In this document: one piece after another, positions 15,726-19,733 of the stretch
Layout of the letters: every line of letters begins with the position of its first letter
Numbering within the stretch: position 1 is the first letter of the stretch
NCBI GenBank assembly: GCA_021647145.1
Contig: JAKIVF010000065.1
Coordinates: 1 to 19,733, forward strand
Length of the DNA stretch: 19,733 bases
Origin: Methylococcaceae bacterium
GTDB lineage: Bacteria; Pseudomonadota; Gammaproteobacteria; Methylococcales; Methylomonadaceae
Direction of reading: 5' to 3'
Notes under the pieces: generated by a model
Seen by the model: the letters and a program-made list of their open reading frames with translations, nothing else
Databases searched by the model: none
What the model was told of the DNA's origin: nothing
Made by a program: the position numbers and the translations under genes

Positions 15726-17610
15726 ACTCTATATCTGCTGTTGCCTGATATGTTTCTAACTTAACCCTGCGATCTGGGTTATTACCACAGCCATAGCCAT
15801 GCTCTCGGTCATAAGTATAATCATCAGCAGAACCAAGACTCCAATCACTAGAGAAGAGAACTCTTGTGCCATCAGGACTAACATTAACTTGCGTACATCC
15901 TCTGTTATTAATACTTACATGCGTTTGTACAAAACGCTCCACTGTGCCACTCCCGTCATCAAGTTTAAGAGCAAATGCCTCTTTATAGTCCTCTTCACTT
16001 GTATTCACATAACACCAGCCTAGGCGCTGGACGTTTCTACATGAAACATGACCACCGTTATACTTGCTAGGAAGTAATTTGATTTTCTCTTTTGTTTTAA
16101 GGTTGTAAGACCAAATACCCTGTTCCCCTGAAAATTTAAACTGTACATAGACCTGTTCACCAACTTGATTGATACCTATGTCACCATGACTTGCTTCATC
16201 AGCAAGCATAAACTCATTTTCGAAATTATTATCATATACATAAATATGGTGAACAGAACTCACAAGAATATAATCACCATCAGGAGATACGGTAACCCAA
16301 TCAAAATAATCTGGATCATTTGTATTTTTTCCCCACAAACCATAAGGAATTAACTTTTCCCACTTAATGGTATCTGTCGAAATTTCATAAAAAACAGCAT
16401 AAACTCTTTCATCGCCTATTTTTTGTGCAGCAAAAACAATATATTCATCATTATAATCAAGATTCCCTTCGTTATTTCCTATGTTAATTGTGCTATATCC
16501 ATCATTAGAAAAATCATGCAAGATAATGGGAGTATTTACACCTGTTCTCTCAGCATTAATTACCACTTTTTTAAATCTTTGGCTACTGTCTAGTACAAAT
16601 AACTCATTAGGGTTCTTTTTAGACCATCTCATCCCTCCTGCACCACTTTGAGGAGAACCCAATTGACTATAAGCTTGACCTACATCTAGTCCTGCTGTGA
16701 CAGAAATTTCGTTAAAAATATCTGCATCATAAAGTCTATACTGCATTTTAAGCAACGTCATATCACTATTCCACGCTGACCCCTGTTTTGGGTATGGATG
16801 CGTATTTCCATTTTGATTTGCTCTATCAGTAATTCTCTTGACCTGAGTGTTAAATTCTAAATCAATAAAAGAGGTTAAGTAAGCGGGCTGTTCTCCATCG
16901 TTATTTGTAGGAATAGGTGTAAATTGACTTTGAGCTGGATATATTTGATTAATGATGTGTACAAGGGATAGAGTATTTAGCTCTTTCGACTGTTCCAAAG
17001 CACGCCCCCAAAACCCATCCCATGGATTAAGCCTATCATTACCCTCTTTTCTTTTATATTCACTACCGGTATAGTGCCAAACAGATTTATGCATAATTCC
17101 TTCCGCATTTGCATTATCCAAATCACAAACTGGATCTGAACAAACTCCACTATCGGTTTTTACATAAAAATCACTGAGTTTTTTTGATACTGAGAAGGGA
17201 CTACCCACAAGGTTCCACTGATCCAATGCCTCTCCTTGCGGAGGTAAAAAATTGATTGCAAAGTTACTGGGGGTGTTGCCACTGTCGCTGGGCATTCTCA
17301 ATATTACCTCCTGCCCCGTCTGCTGAATTATCCAGTAACCTTGCCCTTGCTTAAGGGAACTCCCATAATCCAGAGCTTCATATTTGTTTGTTGATCCATC
17401 ATAAAAATAAAGCACCCAATTTGTACCATAATTAACAGCCTCATCACCAAAATCATCACCAAATACTTTTTCTACAGTATTTTTACCTTCTGGTGGAGTT
17501 GCTGGTAAAGAGATCATCCTCCATTGATTTTCAGGCAGGCTATAATCAACAGCAAACACATTATAAGAAAAAATGAACAACAAACAGGTTAGTTTAAATT
17601 TAGCCATCAT
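15724..17610 (-). CDS. Secreted two-repeat W/GYWI module fused to a beta-propeller
   Basis: This secreted protein (628 residues from ATG 17610) combines a signal peptide (1-20, ending VFA), the same N-terminal module as its downstream neighbour (about 21-205) and a C-terminal propeller-like domain (about 240-628). Module landmarks are QWRMISLPATPP, LKQGQGYWII, QWNLVGSPFSVSK, VKTDSGVCSDPVCDL and LNPWDGFWGR. In the C-terminal part, WSKKNPNELFVLD, VSPDGDYILVSS, INQVGEQVYVQF and VSPDGTRVLFSSDW are repeated strands of the TolB/WD40-like kind. Histidines in NGGHVSC and QTHVS recall oligogalacturonate-lyase-like propellers, but I cannot show an active site. The start at 17610 (or 17607) follows GGAG by 11 bases and gives a clean signal peptide. 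The frame stays open upstream to 17703, but that would place a second hydrophobic stretch before the signal and is unlikely. Confidence 0.75.
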   Translation of the reverse strand: MMAKFKLTCLLFIFSYNVFAVDYSLPENQWRMISLPATPPEGKNTVEKVFGDDFGDEAVNYGTNWVLYFYDGSTNKYEALDYGSSLKQGQGYWIIQQTGQEVILRMPSDSGNTPSNFAINFLPPQGEALDQWNLVGSPFSVSKKLSDFYVKTDSGVCSDPVCDLDNANAEGIMHKSVWHYTGSEYKRKEGNDRLNPWDGFWGRALEQSKELNTLSLVHIINQIYPAQSQFTPIPTNNDGEQPAYLTSFIDLEFNTQVKRITDRANQNGNTHPYPKQGSAWNSDMTLLKMQYRLYDADIFNEISVTAGLDVGQAYSQLGSPQSGAGGMRWSKKNPNELFVLDSSQRFKKVVINAERTGVNTPIILHDFSNDGYSTINIGNNEGNLDYNDEYIVFAAQKIGDERVYAVFYEISTDTIKWEKLIPYGLWGKNTNDPDYFDWVTVSPDGDYILVSSVHHIYVYDNNFENEFMLADEASHGDIGINQVGEQVYVQFKFSGEQGIWSYNLKTKEKIKLLPSKYNGGHVSCRNVQRLGWCYVNTSEEDYKEAFALKLDDGSGTVERFVQTHVSINNRGCTQVNVSPDGTRVLFSSDWSLGSADDYTYDREHGYGCGNNPDRRVKLETYQATADIE

Positions 17611-17939
17611 TACTTTACGTACTCCTTTTATTTTTGTTTTATTTGTAATAATAAAACGACTAAGCAAAATTATAAATACAACGTACAACAATAAATCAAT
17701 CAATCAATCTCTGACTCTAACAAAAAAACAAAGGTGATAATAATATCTGTATCTGAATCTATCATGGAAGCACAGTATGCCACACTGATATATATCAATG
17801 TAAAAGCATCACCACGTAACAAGATTTACGCTCATATGTAGCAATTTTTTTTAAATTTCTCAATATTACAATATTTACTGATTTGTCACTTTTCCATTTT
17901 GAAATAAGGGTGGGAACTCTTTTTTTTTGAAAGTCCTCC
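17611..17939. other. Intergenic region upstream of the propeller gene
   Basis: No gene is apparent. It holds the candidate promoter at 17669-17699, a run of four CAAT units (minus-strand ATTG) near 17697-17708, and a perfect 12-base palindrome TGATATATATCA at 17786-17797, about 110 bases before the candidate -10 box. A long T run near 17930 lies between short G-rich and C-rich words that pair poorly. Confidence 0.4.
17669..17699 (-). promoter_or_regulatory. Candidate promoter of the propeller gene
   Basis: On the minus strand TATAAT (17674-17669) is a perfect -10 box. The best -35 is TTGATT (17699-17694) with a 19-base spacer, longer than ideal. Transcription would start near 17662, about 50 bases before the ATG at 17610. 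Confidence 0.35.
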
Positions 17940-18047
17940 CTAATGCATATATTGCAGCGATCTCTTTGTTACAGCCTCAAGTTTCCCGATAAAGTTATCC
18001 CCTAAAACTAAGCAAATCTTTTTTACATTTCTCTGAATAATGTCCAT
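17940..18047 (-). CDS. Possible small ORF of 35 codons, doubtful
   Basis: ATG at 18047 opens a 35-residue frame starting MDIIQRNVKKICLVLGDNF and ending RSLQYMH. AGAAGG lies 11 bases upstream. The composition is reasonable for protein, but nothing identifies it and it follows the decayed small gene at 18094-18307, so it may be debris of the same or another lost gene. Confidence 0.2.
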   Translation of the reverse strand: MDIIQRNVKKICLVLGDNFIGKLEAVTKRSLQYMH

Positions 18048-18093
18048 GACACTCTGAACCTTCTAGTTCTACTCGTCATTCAAATCAGCTATC

Positions 18094-18307
18094 TTAAGAA
18101 ACACCACTCATTTCATTGGCTAATGTTACAAGTAATGATCCCTTTTTTAAAACACAGTGAGCCACCACATTTGTCCACTGGCCATCTTCTAATTTTGCCA
18201 TTATTACTGCCTGAACAAAATTTCTCTCAACATATCGAATAACTGATCTTGTATCTCTATCATCCAACGGCGAAGAAAAGAAGCATCGTTGAAAAGTATC
18301 TCTTCAT
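18094..18307 (-). pseudogene. Small decayed gene, possibly a lipoprotein
   Basis: ATG at 18307 begins MKRYFSTMLLFFAVG, a typical export signal, and then meets TGA exactly where a lipobox would place its cysteine. One frame over, translation continues for about 55 codons: LDDRDTRSVIRYVERNFVQA, VIMAKLEDGQWTNVVAH, CVLKKGSLLVTLANEMSG and VS, then a stop at 18094-18096. The two parts together look like one protein of about 70 residues broken by a frameshift. I do not recognise the family, and no ribosome binding site is visible. It lies just downstream of the cupin gene on the same strand. Confidence 0.4.
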
Positions 18308-18396
18308 AAACATAAAAAAACACTTAGTTTTGAATCAGGTGGTTTTTGTGCTTATTTGATTTAATGGGAAAAGGAAGATTGCCATCAAATCAGGTT

Positions 18397-18759
18397 TTAT
18401 ATTCTTTCATAAACGTCACTTTTAAATCGTGGTGTGCAGATTGCTAAAAACACCAAATCAATTTGCTCTTTATTCGTGATTCTTTGTCGGCATAAGGGAG
18501 GAATAATCACAACATCTCCTACAGTCACATTACAGGGAGCTAGACCACCTATTTCCACCCAGCCTTTTCCTTCCAGAATAACATAACGTTCCGTAGTCTC
18601 TTTTAGTCTGTGCCATTGAGTTGTTACTCCAGGTTTAACACGCGCTTGTGCAATTGACATCTCTGGATCATCAGTGGTATTAGATAATTCATTGATATAA
18701 CACCCTTCCAAAATGTAATATTCCGAATCGTGTGCAAATTGTTTTATAACTTCTTTCAT
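18397..18759 (-). CDS. Small single-domain cupin
   Basis: The 120-residue protein is a complete single cupin barrel. Cupin motif 1 is visible as QWHRLKETTERYVILEGKG (48-66), with H50 and E57 as possible metal ligands, and motif 2 as GDVVIIPPLCRQRITN (81-96). Motif 2 has Gln/Arg where many metal cupins have His, so metal binding may be weak or altered. Such small cupins are often sugar-binding, isomerase-like or regulatory proteins; the exact role cannot be assigned. It has no signal peptide and should be cytoplasmic. It starts 79 bases after the stop of the inositol-monophosphatase-like gene, and co-transcription is likely. The ribosome binding site before the ATG is poor. Confidence 0.75.
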   Translation of the reverse strand: MKEVIKQFAHDSEYYILEGCYINELSNTTDDPEMSIAQARVKPGVTTQWHRLKETTERYVILEGKGWVEIGGLAPCNVTVGDVVIIPPLCRQRITNKEQIDLVFLAICTPRFKSDVYERI

Positions 18760-18838
18760 TTATTTTCAACTAATAAAAGCAATGTATTACAGATCCTTCT
18801 CTATAATTAATTTAGTTAAATCAAACTCTTAAATAATT

Positions 18839-19723
18839 CTATTTTGTTCCTAACAACTCTATATCAATAAGCTTTCTTGCTATTTGTATATCCGTAGTAA
18901 ATAAAACCCCTTTATGATTCAAAAAAGTTGACTCAGGCCGATTTAACTCTATCGCTTTGCCATGTATATCACTGGCTAAAGCACCCAGTTCATGAAAAAT
19001 ACAAACAGTTGCAGCATAGTCCCACAAGCACCCTCCTCCCTTTTCTGGTTTGGGTAGTTTAAAATAACAAGCGGGGGCATTCTCAAGAACTAGACACGCA
19101 TTCATTACCGAACCACCATAAAAAATTGATTTGAAACCTTGATACCCACTATCTAAGGAAAGTTTTTTTAGCTTTAATAATATCGTTGAATAGTGTTCAT
19201 GTAGCTTAAAACCAGGGTCAAAAATAATAGTTAAAGACTGATTTAGTCTAGCTTGTGGCAACCACGGGGTGTTATTTTTAAATACCCCTCCTCCTTTAAC
19301 CGCATGATAAAGCGTTTGTTTTATAGGGTCAAAAACTACTCCAATATATGAAACCCCATCTCTTGAAACTAAAGCTATTGAAACCGAATACCCTGGTGTT
19401 GATTCAATAAAAGAAAGAGTGCCATCCAAAGGGTCTATACACCAGAAATAGTCTTTTTCTAACCGCTGTAAATCATCAGGTGTTTCCTCTGTTAACAAAG
19501 CTAAATCAAAGCGTTGGCAAGTGGGGAGGAGTATTTCTAAAATAGCATCTTGCGCTAACCTGTCAACTTGTGTAACCACTTGTGATGCTAAACTTGCCCC
19601 TGCCTTTTTAGCTTCAACTTCAACAAACTGATCTGACATATTTGTAATAACGCGTCCTGCCTGTCGAGCCGCTGTTATTGCCTGTTGACAAAGAAAAATT
19701 AAATCATCGTTATCTAATTTCAT
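18839..19723 (-). CDS. Inositol-monophosphatase/CysQ-family phosphatase
   Basis: The product (294 residues) is a magnesium-dependent phosphatase of the inositol monophosphatase superfamily, which includes SuhB, CysQ (3'-phosphoadenosine 5'-phosphate nucleotidase) and related sugar phosphatases. Metal-binding motifs are present: LLTEET (76-81), WCIDPLDGT (94-102) and LWDYAAT (233-239), with D97, D100 and D235 as ligands. NQSLTIIFDPGF and GGSVMNACLVLENAPACYF mark the second half. GGGCLWDY differs from the usual substrate-proximal wording, so specificity within the family is uncertain. The gene is complete: ATG at 19723 lies ten bases from the window edge, so its promoter and upstream neighbour are unseen. 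The cupin gene follows on the same strand. Confidence 0.85.
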   Translation of the reverse strand: MKLDNDDLIFLCQQAITAARQAGRVITNMSDQFVEVEAKKAGASLASQVVTQVDRLAQDAILEILLPTCQRFDLALLTEETPDDLQRLEKDYFWCIDPLDGTLSFIESTPGYSVSIALVSRDGVSYIGVVFDPIKQTLYHAVKGGGVFKNNTPWLPQARLNQSLTIIFDPGFKLHEHYSTILLKLKKLSLDSGYQGFKSIFYGGSVMNACLVLENAPACYFKLPKPEKGGGCLWDYAATVCIFHELGALASDIHGKAIELNRPESTFLNHKGVLFTTDIQIARKLIDIELLGTK

Positions 19724-19733
19724 AAGGTTTTTT

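Noticed and set aside
17697..17708. CAAT tetranucleotide run as a phase-variable repeat
   Set aside because: It has only about three to four units and lies outside the promoter spacer, so switching is unlikely.
18304..18307. TGA after the small signal peptide read as a recoded codon
   Set aside because: A TAG follows in the same frame and the protein-like sequence continues in another frame, so a frameshift is the simpler explanation. TGA also serves as the normal stop of neighbouring genes.
1..19733. CRISPR arrays, tRNA and rRNA genes, prophage genes
   Set aside because: No regularly spaced repeats, cloverleaf-like sequences, rRNA signatures or phage structural genes were seen on either strand.

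Overview
The window looks like a chromosomal piece from an AT-rich gammaproteobacterium. Four features point towards large sulfur oxidisers of the Beggiatoa/Thiomargarita type or a related lineage: a VPxPA-type C-terminal sorting signal on a cohesin-like protein, a secreted protein with ELWxxDGTxxGT repeats and a dockerin-like tail, secreted proteins carrying a 'W..P / GYWI' module, and several decayed insertion sequences. This placement is inference; no rRNA, tRNA or other marker gene is present.

Layout. Bases 1-1163 hold a likely promoter with a 14-bp palindrome beside it, driving a secreted NodB-type polysaccharide deacetylase. Bases 1164-2460 are non-coding apart from a frameshifted IS1595-family transposase relic. 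Bases 2493-5097 (minus strand) hold a cohesin-like surface protein and, just upstream of it, a large propeller-type protein ending in a dockerin-like calcium-binding pair; a hairpin terminator separates them. Bases 5438-8536 hold a complete heavy-metal-type RND pump with no adaptor or outer-membrane partner nearby and a C8 run inside the gene. Bases 8537-9528 are a transposon graveyard (IS5-like N-terminal remnant, IS256 C-terminal remnant with a likely IS end) that abuts a truncated beta-helix gene.

From 9529 to 19723 every recognisable gene lies on the minus strand. In transcription order they are an inositol-monophosphatase-like enzyme, a small cupin, a decayed small gene, two secreted proteins sharing the same ~200-residue N-terminal module but carrying different C-terminal domains (beta-propeller; alpha/beta hydrolase), and then a tight three-gene set: GT-B glycosyltransferase, lipoprotein, and a gingipain-like (C25-like) protein without cysteine. 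The broken beta-helix gene follows.

Together the region suggests envelope and extracellular carbohydrate or protein handling. Most products have signal peptides, one is a lipoprotein, one carries a sorting tail, and the enzymes (deacetylase, glycosyltransferase, hydrolase, beta-helix protein) suit polysaccharide modification. The most unusual points are the neighbouring cohesin/dockerin pair, the module shared by two different secreted proteins, the apparently inactive C25-like protein, and the odd translation start of the glycosyltransferase gene. No CRISPR array, tRNA, rRNA or prophage was seen.
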